Assembly: GCF_048007035.1 (NCBI RefSeq)
Contig: NZ_CP180355.1
Span: 3,162,001-3,226,000 of the forward strand
DNA length: 64,000 nucleotides
Direction: 5' to 3'
Origin: Imperialibacter sp963977595
GTDB taxonomy: Bacteria; Bacteroidota; Bacteroidia; Cytophagales; Cyclobacteriaceae
The position numbers and the translations under genes were made by a program. Numbering within the stretch: the stretch's first letter is position 1; the number at the start of each line of letters is the position of its first letter. This document shows, in pieces, positions 16,600 to 25,855 of this stretch. Below the pieces are notes generated by a model. That model saw only the letters and a program-made list of their open reading frames with translations, searched no databases and was not told the DNA's origin.

Positions 16600-18120
16600 A
16601 TGAGCCTTGAAGTTAAAATCCCTGCAGTAGGGGAATCAATAACCGAAGTAACCATTGCCAAGTGGTTAAAGAATGATGGTGACATTGTGGAGAGGGACGA
16701 ACTTCTGTGTGAGCTGGAATCTGACAAAGCCACTTTCGAGCTAAACGCTGAGTCAGCCGGAAAAATAAAGATTTTGGTCAAAGAGGGAGAAACTGTTGAG
16801 ATTGGTGCTGTTATATGCAGTATCGACACCGACAGCGCAGCTCCTGCGAAAGAAGAGAAAAAAGAAGAAAAGTCAGCGCCGGCTAAAGAGGCGACATCGA
16901 CTGGCGAGACAATCGAAATGCATGTCCCCACGGTTGGCGAGTCCATCAATGAGGTGACCATATCTTCGTGGGTCAAAAAGGATGGCGAAATTGTGCAGCT
17001 GGATGAAGTAATCGCTGAAATTGAATCTGACAAAGCCACTTTTGAACTGACTGCCGAGGCTACAGGCAAGCTTCAGGTGATTGCTAAGGAGGGTGAGACA
17101 CTTGAGATAGGTGCTTTAATATGCAAAATTGAAGTAATGGAAGGTGCAGTTGCTAAAGAGGAGGCCAAAAGTCCTGCTCCGGCTGCTGCTCCTGCAACAT
17201 CAAGCAGTTCATCTTATGCAGCTGGGCATGCCTCTCCGGCAGCAGCAAAGCTTATGGCCGAGAAAGGACTTTCTGCTTCTGATGTGAAAGCAACCGGAGT
17301 CGACGGGCGCATCACCAAGGAGGACGCTATGAAAGCGGAAAAATCGGCTGCTCCAAAAGCTGATGCTGGCAAGCCAGCGGCTCCATCTTATGCCGCACCT
17401 CAAATCGGTGGCGGTGTTTCAAGGGGACAGCGCAGAGAGAAGATGACTTCTCTTCGGAAGACTATTTCCAGAAGACTGGTTTCTGTGAAAAATGAAACAG
17501 CGATGCTCACCACCTTTAATGAGGTGAACATGGCGCCTGTGATGGAGTTGAGAAAAAAATACAAAGACAGCTTCAAAGAGAAATATGAAGTTGGTTTGGG
17601 CTTTATGTCATTCTTTACCAAGGCAGTTACCATGGCACTGAAAGAGTGGCCTGCGGTAAATGCACAGATCGACGGGGAGGAAATTGTTTATAACGACTAC
17701 GCCGACATTTCGATAGCCGTATCCACGCCAAAAGGGCTTGTTGTGCCTGTGATAAGAAATGCAGAAGCGCTTAGCTTCGATCAAATAGAAAAGGAAATAG
17801 TGAGACTGGCGTTGAAAGCCAGAGACGGAAAGTTGAGCATTGACGAAATGCAGGGTGGCACGTTTACTCTAACTAATGGAGGTATTTTCGGCTCCATGCT
17901 TTCTACACCTATTATAAATGCTCCCCAGGCAGCTATTCTGGGTATGCACAATATAGTTGAAAGGGCGGTTGTGGAAAATGGTCAGGTAGTGGTCAGGCCA
18001 ATCATGTACGTGGCCCTCTCTTACGATCACCGCATCATTGATGGTCGTGAGTCTGTCAGCTTCCTTGTACGTGTGAAGCAATTGCTGGAGGATCCTAGCA
18101 GACTTCTTCTGGGAGTGTAA
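16600..18120 (+). CDS. sucB: 2-oxoglutarate dehydrogenase E2 (dihydrolipoamide succinyltransferase), two lipoyl domains
   Basis: Core acyltransferase of the complex, 506 residues. It carries two tandem lipoyl domains, each with the EIESDKATFEL-type site; the lipoylated lysines are Lys43 and Lys145. Ala/Pro/Lys-rich linkers follow. A peripheral-subunit-binding domain lies at about 208-245 (ASPAAAKLMAEKGL, GVDGRITKEDAMK). The catalytic domain ends with the active-site SYDHRIIDGRES. E. coli SucB has one lipoyl domain, so the duplication adds about 100 residues and its DNA is still recognisably similar between copies. 35 bases separate it from lpd. Confidence 0.97.
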   Translation: MSLEVKIPAVGESITEVTIAKWLKNDGDIVERDELLCELESDKATFELNAESAGKIKILVKEGETVEIGAVICSIDTDSAAPAKEEKKEEKSAPAKEATSTGETIEMHVPTVGESINEVTISSWVKKDGEIVQLDEVIAEIESDKATFELTAEATGKLQVIAKEGETLEIGALICKIEVMEGAVAKEEAKSPAPAAAPATSSSSSYAAGHASPAAAKLMAEKGLSASDVKATGVDGRITKEDAMKAEKSAAPKADAGKPAAPSYAAPQIGGGVSRGQRREKMTSLRKTISRRLVSVKNETAMLTTFNEVNMAPVMELRKKYKDSFKEKYEVGLGFMSFFTKAVTMALKEWPAVNAQIDGEEIVYNDYADISIAVSTPKGLVVPVIRNAEALSFDQIEKEIVRLALKARDGKLSIDEMQGGTFTLTNGGIFGSMLSTPIINAPQAAILGMHNIVERAVVENGQVVVRPIMYVALSYDHRIIDGRESVSFLVRVKQLLEDPSRLLLGV

Positions 18121-18155
18121 AACCCATTCACTATTTTTTATTTAAAACAAACAAC

Positions 18156-19550
18156 ATGGATTATCAGGTAACAGTAATTGGTTCAGGACCCGGCGGATAC
18201 GTAGCAGCCATCAGGTGTGCACAGCTGGGCTTAAAAACTGCGATTATTGAGAAATATGATAGCCTGGGAGGCACCTGTCTCAACGTCGGTTGCATCCCCT
18301 CAAAGGCGCTCCTTGATTCAAGCGAGCACTTCCACAATGCGGCACACACATTTAAGGAGCATGGGATTGACATTCCCCAGCCGAAAGTGAATTTAAAGCA
18401 AATGATTGCCAGGAAAACGGACGTGGTGAAACAAAACACCGACGGCATCAACTTTCTGATGAAGAAGAACAAGATCGATGTTTTTCATGGCATGGGTTCG
18501 TTTATAGACAAGAACACCATTAAAATTTCCGGAAAAGAGGAAAAGAAGATTACGACTGAGAAAGTAATCATTGCTACCGGGTCTAAGCCCGCCAGCCTTC
18601 CTTTTATCAAGATCGATAAAAAAAGAGTCATTACCAGCACTGAAGCACTTGAATTGACCGAAGTGCCCAAGCACATGATTGTGATAGGTGGTGGCGTCAT
18701 AGGTATGGAACTAGGCTCGGTTTACGCAAGGCTTGGGGCCAAGGTATCTGTGGTAGAATTTCTCGACAGCATTATTCCCACCATGGATTCGACTATGGGT
18801 AAGGAGCTGCAGAAATCGCTAAAGGGACTTGGCATGGACTTTTACCTGTCCCACAAAGTAACGGCAGTAGAGGCCAAGGGCAAGGAAGTGACTGTGACTG
18901 CAGAAACTCCGAAAGGAGAGAAGATAGACCTGAAAGGAGATTATTGCCTGGTGTCGATTGGCAGAAAGGCTTACACTGAAGGGCTTGGTCTGGAGAAGGC
19001 CGGCGTAAAAGTAACTGACAGAGGACTGGTTGAAGTGGACGATCATCTGCGCACAAACGTGGACAATATTTGGGCAATCGGCGATGTGATCAAAGGTGCC
19101 ATGCTTGCGCACAAAGCCGAGGAGGAAGGTGTGTTTGTAGCTGAAACCATAATGGGGCAAAAACCTCACATTAATTACAACCTGATCCCCGGTGTTGTAT
19201 ACACCTGGCCGGAAGTAGCTGCTGTTGGTTACACCGAAGAGCAACTCAAAGATCAGAAGAAGGAATATAAAGTCGGCAAGTTTCCGTTCAAGGCGCTGGG
19301 CAGAGCAAGGGCTTCGGGAGATACGGATGGACTAGTAAAAGTATTGGCCGACAAGCAAACTGACGAGATACTGGGCATCCATATTATTGGTGCCAGAGCG
19401 GCCGATATGATTGCTGCTGGCGTCACAGCCATGGAATTCAGGGCCTCTGCTGAGGATGTGTCACGCATGTCGCATGCACACCCCACTTACATGGAGGCTG
19501 TGAAAGAAGCGTGTTTGGCAGCAACGGACAGCCGACCAATTCACATGTAA
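18156..19550 (+). CDS. lpdA: Dihydrolipoyl dehydrogenase (E3)
   Basis: FAD-dependent disulfide oxidoreductase that reoxidises the lipoyl groups of 2-oxo-acid dehydrogenases, 464 residues. It has the FAD-binding GSGPGGY at 9-15 and the redox disulfide Cys41/Cys46 in GGTCLNVGCIPSK. The NAD-binding GGGVIGMELG, an ATG/IGR motif, and the C-terminal active-site HAHPTYMEA complete the pattern. It is the last gene of the sucA-sucB-lpd operon and is followed by a terminator. It probably serves other 2-oxo-acid dehydrogenases as well. Confidence 0.97.
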   Translation: MDYQVTVIGSGPGGYVAAIRCAQLGLKTAIIEKYDSLGGTCLNVGCIPSKALLDSSEHFHNAAHTFKEHGIDIPQPKVNLKQMIARKTDVVKQNTDGINFLMKKNKIDVFHGMGSFIDKNTIKISGKEEKKITTEKVIIATGSKPASLPFIKIDKKRVITSTEALELTEVPKHMIVIGGGVIGMELGSVYARLGAKVSVVEFLDSIIPTMDSTMGKELQKSLKGLGMDFYLSHKVTAVEAKGKEVTVTAETPKGEKIDLKGDYCLVSIGRKAYTEGLGLEKAGVKVTDRGLVEVDDHLRTNVDNIWAIGDVIKGAMLAHKAEEEGVFVAETIMGQKPHINYNLIPGVVYTWPEVAAVGYTEEQLKDQKKEYKVGKFPFKALGRARASGDTDGLVKVLADKQTDEILGIHIIGARAADMIAAGVTAMEFRASAEDVSRMSHAHPTYMEAVKEACLAATDSRPIHM

Positions 19551-19569
19551 AAAACGATTGGTTGGAATC

Positions 19570-19597
19570 AAAAGCCGCCCTGGCAGGGTGGCTTTTT
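19570..19597 (+). terminator. Rho-independent terminator after lpdA
   Basis: AAAAGCCGCCCT and AGGGTGGCTTTT form a stem with one G-U pair and a tiny loop, followed by a T run. It lies 20 bases past the lpdA stop. Confidence 0.85.
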
Positions 19598-19692
19598 TAT
19601 TGTTTCATAACCGATAGATGAGAATCTGTCGGCGAACAGGGCTCGGTTCTCAGCCATCTTGATTTTTCTTGCCCATCTTTCCGAAATCTCTT

Positions 19693-19722
19693 TTGATAAT
19701 CGGGCGGTGGCATATAACTTTG
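19693..19722 (+). promoter_or_regulatory. Promoter of carB
   Basis: TTG (19693-19695), exactly 19 bases, then TAACTTTG (19715-19722). This is a perfect match to the Bacteroidota -33/-7 promoter and predicts a start of transcription near 19729, about 40 bases before the ATG. Confidence 0.7.
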
Positions 19723-19767
19723 CCTGGATTTGTGAATTGCTAACCTTCCTTTCAATACATTCTAAAG

Positions 19768-22581
19768 ATGCCTAAAGACCCCAGTATCAAATCAATTCTA
19801 ATCATTGGAAGCGGCCCAATTGTCATCGGACAAGCCTGTGAATTCGACTATGCCGGTTCACAAGCATCAAGGTCGCTTCGTGAAGAAGGAATAGAAGTAA
19901 TACTGATAAATTCGAACCCAGCCACGATCATGACCGACAAGGTCACCGCTGATCATGTGTACCTTTTGCCGCTGGAGAAGAAATACATCAAACAGATTCT
20001 TGAAAAGCACAAAATTGACGCCGTATTGCCTACGATGGGCGGACAGACAGCCCTTAACCTCGCTATCGACTGCGACAAAGCCGGGCTTTGGGAAAAATAT
20101 GGCGTCAGGATCATCGGGGTAGACATTGCAGCCATCGAGACCACCGAGGATCGGGAGAAATTCCGGTTGAAGATGCACGAGCTAAAGGTAAACGTGTGTA
20201 AAGGGGCAACAGCTACGTCATTCCTTCAGGGAAAGGAAATAGCACAGGAAATAGGCTTCCCCTTGGTTATCCGCCCGTCTTACACACTTGGTGGATCTGG
20301 AGGGGGGTTTGTTGAAAAGCCGGAAGAGTTTGATCAGGCATTGAACAACGGCCTACACGCTTCACCCATTCACGAAGTGCTGGTGGAGCAAAGTATCCTT
20401 GGCTGGAAAGAATACGAGGTGGAGTTACTTCGGGACAATATTGGGAACGTAATCATCATTTGTTCCATTGAGAATTTTGACCCCATGGGTGTGCATACTG
20501 GCGATTCGATCACAGTGGCACCGGCTATGACCTTGCCCGACACCATATACCAGCATATGCGTGACCTGGCCATCAGAATGATGAATGGCATTGGTATGTT
20601 TGCCGGAGGATGCAACGTGCAGTTTGCAGTTAACCCCGAAGACGACATGATCGTCGGCATCGAGATCAACCCAAGGGTATCTCGTTCTTCGGCCCTTGCT
20701 TCAAAGGCAACCGGTTATCCGATTGCCAAAATAGCGGCTAAGCTAGCTATTGGCTATAACCTTGATGAACTACAAAACCAAATTACGGGCAGCACTTCGG
20801 CATTTTTCGAGCCGGCACTCGACTATGTAATCGTAAAGATTCCACGCTGGAACTTTGATAAGTTTAAGGGAGCTGACCGTCGCCTTGGCCTTCAGATGAA
20901 GTCGGTGGGCGAAGTAATGGGCATCGGCCGCAACTTTCAGGAAGCCCTTCAAAAGGCTTGCCAGTCGCTTGAAATAAAAAGAAACGGCCTGGGTGCCGAT
21001 GGCAAGGAAGTCACTAATCAGGAGCAAATCCTGGAGAGCCTCCGCCATCCCAGCTGGAACAGGCTTTTCCATGTATATGATGCCATTAAGCTGGGCATTC
21101 CGCTGAAGACCATTCATAAGCTCAGCAAAATTGATATGTGGTTCCTCGACCAGATTGAGGAACTTTTGAAACTGGAGAATGAGATCGAATCGTTTACAAT
21201 AGAAACCATTCCAGCGGAAATTCTTCGGATAGCAAAAACCAAAGGTTACGCCGACAGGCAAATCGCCCATCTTTTGGGCTGCCTGGAAAGCGAAGTGCAC
21301 ACCAAGCGTCATGCATTGGGAATAAAGCGGGTATATAAACTGGTCGACACTTGTGCTGCGGAGTTTGAAGCGAAAACGCCTTATTACTACAGCACTTTTG
21401 ATGATGAGAACGAGTCGGTAAGAAGCGACAGGAAGAAAGTTGTCATTCTGGGATCAGGGCCCAACCGAATTGGTCAGGGAATTGAGTTTGATTACTCTTG
21501 CGTGCATGGTGTGCTGGCTGCTAAGGAATGCGGCTACGAAACCATCATGATTAATTGCAATCCGGAAACGGTTTCTACCGACTTTGATATTGCCGATAAG
21601 CTGTACTTTGAGCCAGTTTTCTGGGAGCACATCTACGACATCATTTTGCATGAGCAGCCTGAGGGCGTTATTGTGCAGCTAGGCGGGCAGACAGCACTTA
21701 AGCTGGCTGAAAAGCTCGAAAGATATGGCATCAAGATTATCGGCACAGACTATAAATCTCTTGACCTTGCTGAGGACAGAGGTAGCTTTTCTTCCCTGCT
21801 AAAAGAGAACAACATTCCATATCCTGAGTTTGGCGTTATAGAAGACGCCGACCAGGCCATTGAATTGTCGAAGGAGCTTGGGTTTCCTCTGCTGGTGCGA
21901 CCCTCCTACGTTTTGGGAGGACAGAGCATGAAAATTGTGATCAACGAGCAGGAGCTGGAGTCGCATGTAATTGATTTACTAAAAGATATTCCGGGTAACA
22001 AAGTGCTTCTCGACCACTTCCTGGACGGAGCAATTGAAGCCGAGGCTGATGCCATCTGCGATGGTGAAGATGTATACATCATAGGGATCATGCAGCACAT
22101 CGAACCGGCTGGCATTCACTCTGGCGATTCCTACGCCGTGCTTCCTCCTTACAACCTGGGCGACTTTATTATTCGCCAGATAGAGCAGCACACCAAAACC
22201 ATCGCTTTGGCACTGAAAACGGTTGGTCTGATCAACATTCAGTTTGCAATAAAAGACGACCAGGTGTATATTATTGAGGCAAACCCGAGGGCATCACGTA
22301 CTGTGCCTTTTATATGCAAGGCCTACGATGAGCCTTATGTAAACTATGCCACAAAGGTGATGTTGGGGGAGAAGAAAGTGAAGGATTTCAAATTTTCACC
22401 TAAAAAGCAAGGGTATGCGATCAAGGTTCCTGTGTTTTCATTCAACAAGTTTCCAAATGTGAACAAGGAGCTTGGACCTGAAATGAAGTCGACGGGTGAG
22501 GCGATTTATTTTATTGACGATCTGATGGATGACTACTTCTTAAAAATTTATTCAGAACGAAATCTTTATTTGAGTCGTTAA
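19768..22581 (+). CDS. carB: Carbamoyl-phosphate synthase large subunit, short form without allosteric domain
   Basis: Makes carbamoyl phosphate for arginine and pyrimidine synthesis. Two homologous ATP-grasp halves are clear. The first starts ILIIGSGPIVIGQACEFDYAG and has RPSYTLGGSGGGF. The second has VVILGSGPNRIGQGIEFDYSC and RPSYVLGGQSM, and a central oligomerisation segment lies between them. The protein stops at residue 937, just after GPEMKSTGEA, where E. coli CarB (1073 residues) goes on with an MGS-like allosteric domain. That domain is absent, with no remnant before the stop. carA is not adjacent. The short form may be normal for this lineage. Confidence 0.96.
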   Translation: MPKDPSIKSILIIGSGPIVIGQACEFDYAGSQASRSLREEGIEVILINSNPATIMTDKVTADHVYLLPLEKKYIKQILEKHKIDAVLPTMGGQTALNLAIDCDKAGLWEKYGVRIIGVDIAAIETTEDREKFRLKMHELKVNVCKGATATSFLQGKEIAQEIGFPLVIRPSYTLGGSGGGFVEKPEEFDQALNNGLHASPIHEVLVEQSILGWKEYEVELLRDNIGNVIIICSIENFDPMGVHTGDSITVAPAMTLPDTIYQHMRDLAIRMMNGIGMFAGGCNVQFAVNPEDDMIVGIEINPRVSRSSALASKATGYPIAKIAAKLAIGYNLDELQNQITGSTSAFFEPALDYVIVKIPRWNFDKFKGADRRLGLQMKSVGEVMGIGRNFQEALQKACQSLEIKRNGLGADGKEVTNQEQILESLRHPSWNRLFHVYDAIKLGIPLKTIHKLSKIDMWFLDQIEELLKLENEIESFTIETIPAEILRIAKTKGYADRQIAHLLGCLESEVHTKRHALGIKRVYKLVDTCAAEFEAKTPYYYSTFDDENESVRSDRKKVVILGSGPNRIGQGIEFDYSCVHGVLAAKECGYETIMINCNPETVSTDFDIADKLYFEPVFWEHIYDIILHEQPEGVIVQLGGQTALKLAEKLERYGIKIIGTDYKSLDLAEDRGSFSSLLKENNIPYPEFGVIEDADQAIELSKELGFPLLVRPSYVLGGQSMKIVINEQELESHVIDLLKDIPGNKVLLDHFLDGAIEAEADAICDGEDVYIIGIMQHIEPAGIHSGDSYAVLPPYNLGDFIIRQIEQHTKTIALALKTVGLINIQFAIKDDQVYIIEANPRASRTVPFICKAYDEPYVNYATKVMLGEKKVKDFKFSPKKQGYAIKVPVFSFNKFPNVNKELGPEMKSTGEAIYFIDDLMDDYFLKIYSERNLYLSR

Positions 22582-22608
22582 ACAGTAGGACTTAAAAATT
22601 TAAAGCAG

Positions 22609-22869
22609 ATGTTTAAATTCATTCTCATACTCCTCATTTTCTTTTACGTCTTCTATAAAGTAGGCGGCTTTATCATGAGAGCACTTTATTTTGGATCGGG
22701 CAGGCAGTACCAACAGCGGCAGCAGCAACAGTACAGGAGCAGAACAACGACGAACGCCCGCCACGAGGAAATTAGGGTGGATTACATACCCGAAGACGAA
22801 GTAAAAAAAAGGAAATCCTCATCAGGAAAAAAAGGTGGAGAGTATGTTGACTATGAGGAAGTAAAATAA
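22609..22869 (+). CDS. DUF4834 family small membrane protein
   Basis: An 86-residue protein with one N-terminal membrane segment (residues about 3-20, FKFILILLIFFYVFYKVGGF). A Gln/Arg-rich cytoplasmic stretch follows, then a charged tail with IPEDEVKKRK and YVDYEEVK. This pattern is the DUF4834 family, found in Bacteroidota and without known function. It lies 27 bases after carB and ahead of a terminator, so it is probably co-transcribed with carB. Confidence 0.75.
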   Translation: MFKFILILLIFFYVFYKVGGFIMRALYFGSGRQYQQRQQQQYRSRTTTNARHEEIRVDYIPEDEVKKRKSSSGKKGGEYVDYEEVK

Positions 22870-22898
22870 CCCACGAACAATATTTTGATTTTATAGTG

Positions 22899-22932
22899 AA
22901 AAGCGCTTCAATTGAGGCGCTTTTGTTTTTTT
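22899..22932 (+). terminator. Rho-independent terminator after the DUF4834 gene
   Basis: AAAAGCGC and GCGCTTTT flank a short inner stem (TCAATTGA) and are followed by a T-rich tail. It ends the carB-DUF4834 transcript. Confidence 0.8.
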
Positions 22933-23002
22933 GAGGGAGGAATAGGGTTTCGGCGGCCTTACTGCTTGGAAATAGTATTATTTTTATGATAATTTAGCTT
23001 AT

Positions 23003-24727
23003 ATGAATAAGAAGATACTCTACTACTTGCTTGCAGCTTCTTTTTTTGTTTTAGTCGCAGCACCCTTAATTGCCCAGGAACAGGAAGCAGAAGACCCATT
23101 TGCTGACTATTCGTACCTGTGGGAGAACACAAAAAAGAAGAAAAAGAAAAAAGATAAGAAGGCTGGCAAGGTCGATCAGCTACCGGCAGTCGTTGATACG
23201 CTGGTTGCCGAGCCGGCATCCATAGCCGACACAGTCACGCTGCCAACGCAACCTCTTGACTCAATAACACCTGTTACTACTTACCAAGCCGACACAATTC
23301 CAGCAACGGACAGCCTGCAGGCGCCCATTGAAAAAGAAATACTTGATAGTGAGCCAGAAGAAGAGACAAAGGAGCCGAAAGAAGAACGAGAAAAAAGAGA
23401 CATAGCACCGGTTCCTGAAGATTTCAGGGCTGGGCCGCCCGACAGTGAATCCGGAGGTTCTTTCACCGGAGGCGTGACCTACACCAAGATTGGAGATGAG
23501 AATTTTGTAGGCTTGGTACTCGCTCCGGAATTCAAAATTTGGAAAATAGGCCTCGGCCTCAATGTGCCCGTACTGTACGGGCTCGAGAGCCAGGCAATAC
23601 GAACAGAGATTTTCAAAGGTGGTGTTGGTGCGGCAAGGTTGATCAGGTACATCAGGTACGGTTCACAAAAGAGAGACCCGGTTTATGTCCGTGTTGGTGA
23701 GCTAAACAATACCATGATCGGTTTTGGAGGGTTGATTAACAACTACACTAACACAACCAGCTACGAAAAGCGGAAGCTTGGGCTTCACTACGACCTGAAT
23801 TTTAAAGGTCTGTTTGGGCTTGAAGGGATGTACAGCGATTTTGACCCCGCCTCGCTCAATTTGCTGGCTGTGCGCCCTTATGTGCGCCCAATGGCATGGA
23901 CGATTATACCGATTGTGAGGACGCTGGAGATAGGAGCCACTATCATTAAGGACAAAGACCAGACCAAGCGGCCAACCAGCGACAGCACTTTTGTGGTGAA
24001 TCAATTTACCGCTGAAGGTGTGGGTGCTTTTGGCCTGGATGCAGGTATCAATTTGCTGAGGATTCCTTTTATTCAGATTGACGCATTCTTCAACTATTCG
24101 AAACTAAACGCCGGAACCACTGCCCTAGCCGATTCGATAGCCACAATATATGCCGCACAGGGCGATACAAAAGAATTTACCGACGGACATGGAATCAGTG
24201 GTGGGATCAATTTTCGTTTCAATTTCATCGCCGACCTTCTCAGCACTGACATGAGAATTGAGCGTCTTACCTATACTGATAATTATTTGCCTCAGTTTTT
24301 TGACGCCTCCTATGAACTGAACAAGGATGCCCGGTTGCTTTCGCTAGCCAATGCTGGGAAAATGAGTGGCATATATGGTAGCCTCACAGGGCACATATTG
24401 CAGAAAGTGCAACTTGGCGGCAGCATTTTGTTGCCCGACGACGTTTCCGAAACAGCACCTGCCGTGGTGAGGCTAAATGCTGATGTGGACAGGCTTGGCG
24501 ACAAGGTGTCGATTCATGGAAGCTATGTGAAAGGCAATCTGTCCACCCTGAAAGACGCATTTAAGCTCGACGAAAGATCCCTGGCCAAGGTTCGCTTCAT
24601 TTATCACCTCAATAGGTTTTTGGCGGCTGGCGTTGACTATTACTGGGCCTTTGCACCAACAGCTGACGGCTCCTACAAGGCTACCCAGTATATCTCGCCC
24701 TATTTTGGGGTGAGCATTAAGTTTTAG
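23003..24727 (+). CDS. Unrecognised exported protein, probable outer-membrane beta-barrel
   Basis: A 574-residue protein I do not recognise. It begins with a signal peptide cleaved near residue 24 (PLIA-Q). A lysine run follows near residues 43-52, then a Thr/Pro/Glu-rich region up to about residue 150 that should be disordered. From about residue 155 the pattern is alternating hydrophobic/polar strands with many Tyr, Gly and Asp turns. It ends in YISPYFGVSIKF, an aromatic end typical of outer-membrane barrels. An exported protein with an N-terminal periplasmic spacer and a barrel is the best reading. Neighbours give no clue. Confidence 0.6.
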   Translation: MNKKILYYLLAASFFVLVAAPLIAQEQEAEDPFADYSYLWENTKKKKKKKDKKAGKVDQLPAVVDTLVAEPASIADTVTLPTQPLDSITPVTTYQADTIPATDSLQAPIEKEILDSEPEEETKEPKEEREKRDIAPVPEDFRAGPPDSESGGSFTGGVTYTKIGDENFVGLVLAPEFKIWKIGLGLNVPVLYGLESQAIRTEIFKGGVGAARLIRYIRYGSQKRDPVYVRVGELNNTMIGFGGLINNYTNTTSYEKRKLGLHYDLNFKGLFGLEGMYSDFDPASLNLLAVRPYVRPMAWTIIPIVRTLEIGATIIKDKDQTKRPTSDSTFVVNQFTAEGVGAFGLDAGINLLRIPFIQIDAFFNYSKLNAGTTALADSIATIYAAQGDTKEFTDGHGISGGINFRFNFIADLLSTDMRIERLTYTDNYLPQFFDASYELNKDARLLSLANAGKMSGIYGSLTGHILQKVQLGGSILLPDDVSETAPAVVRLNADVDRLGDKVSIHGSYVKGNLSTLKDAFKLDERSLAKVRFIYHLNRFLAAGVDYYWAFAPTADGSYKATQYISPYFGVSIKF

Positions 24728-24831
24728 GGGCTAAGGGGCTGTCGCAAATTTGCATCAGCAATGGCAGGTTATCATTGTGAGCGGGAACTTAGCATCTGCT
24801 TAATTCGTCGTTACTTTTAAAGAATATCTAA

Positions 24832-24839
24832 TATCTTTG
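24832..24839 (+). promoter_or_regulatory. Putative -7 element of accD
   Basis: TATCTTTG matches TAnnTTTG perfectly, 22 bases before the accD start. A TTA lies 18 bases upstream as a weak -33 element. Confidence 0.5.
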
Positions 24840-24861
24840 CAGTCCAACAATTGGAAACAGT

Positions 24862-25704
24862 ATGGCGTGGTTTAAGAGACAGGACAAGGGAATATTAACA
24901 CCGACAGACGAGAAGAGAGAGGCACCTGACGGACTATGGTACAAGACGCCAAGTGGTAATATCATTCATATCAGGGAGCTGAAAAACAACGCTTACGTTT
25001 GCCCTGACGACGACTTTCACGTGCGTATTGGCTCAAAAGAGTATTTTGAAATACTTTTTGATAACAATAAGTTTCAGGAGCTCGATGCCAACATGAAGTC
25101 GGCTGATCCTCTCAAGTTCACTGACTCGGCCCCTTACCCAAAGCGCATTGAGGCCTCCATTAAGAAGACTGGGTTGAATGATGCTGTAAGATCGGCAGTT
25201 GGCAAAATGAACGGCTCCGAAATAGTGATTGCCTGTATGGATTTCACCTTTATTGGCGGCTCAATGGGTTCAGTGGTCGGGGAGAAAATCGCCCGGGCAA
25301 TTGATCATAGCCTTAAGCATAAGATTCCCTTTCTTATGATTTCCAAATCTGGTGGTGCCAGAATGATGGAAGCGGGCTTTTCCCTGATGCAGATGGCAAA
25401 GACCTCAGCCAAACTTGCACTTTTATCAGAAGCTAAAATACCCTATATATCATTATTGACAGACCCGACCACCGGTGGGGTAACAGCGTCGTTTGCTATG
25501 TTGGGCGACTTCAATATAGCTGAGCCGGGTGCTTTGATCGGCTTTGCCGGCCCAAGGGTTATCCGTGAAACCATTGGAAAAGACCTTCCCAAAGGCTTTC
25601 AAAGTGCTGAATTTGTGCTTGATCACGGTTTTCTGGACTTTATAGTCGACAGAAGGAATCTGAAGACAAAACTTACCAATCTGTTGAAGCTTCTCAATAA
25701 TTAA
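24862..25704 (+). CDS. accD: Acetyl-CoA carboxylase carboxyltransferase subunit beta
   Basis: Half of the carboxyltransferase that transfers CO2 from biotin to acetyl-CoA in fatty-acid synthesis. The 280-residue protein has the crotonase-like domain with GGSMGSVVGEKI, SKSGGARMMEAGFSLMQMAKTS, LTDPTTGGVTASFAMLGD and IGFAGPRVI. The N-terminus keeps the alignment of the zinc ribbon (GLWYKTPSGNIIHIRELKNN) but only one cysteine (Cys47) remains of the four that bind zinc in E. coli AccD. accA and accBC are not nearby. Confidence 0.96.
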   Translation: MAWFKRQDKGILTPTDEKREAPDGLWYKTPSGNIIHIRELKNNAYVCPDDDFHVRIGSKEYFEILFDNNKFQELDANMKSADPLKFTDSAPYPKRIEASIKKTGLNDAVRSAVGKMNGSEIVIACMDFTFIGGSMGSVVGEKIARAIDHSLKHKIPFLMISKSGGARMMEAGFSLMQMAKTSAKLALLSEAKIPYISLLTDPTTGGVTASFAMLGDFNIAEPGALIGFAGPRVIRETIGKDLPKGFQSAEFVLDHGFLDFIVDRRNLKTKLTNLLKLLNN

Positions 25705-25810
25705 TTTCTAAAAGCTGATAACTAAAACGGGCACAGAAGGTTAAACCATGGCACTTGCTAATAATATTCAAATTTTCAGTGTTTGGTTAATGGAAAACCC
25801 GTGTTATAGA

Positions 25811-25818
25811 TATATTTG
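25811..25818 (+). promoter_or_regulatory. Putative -7 element of nqrF
   Basis: TATATTTG matches TAnnTTTG perfectly, 38 bases before the nqrF start. The -33 element is not clear. Confidence 0.4.
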
Positions 25819-25855
25819 TGTCTGTTAAGTAAGAACCAAAAATCTTTCATAGTCA

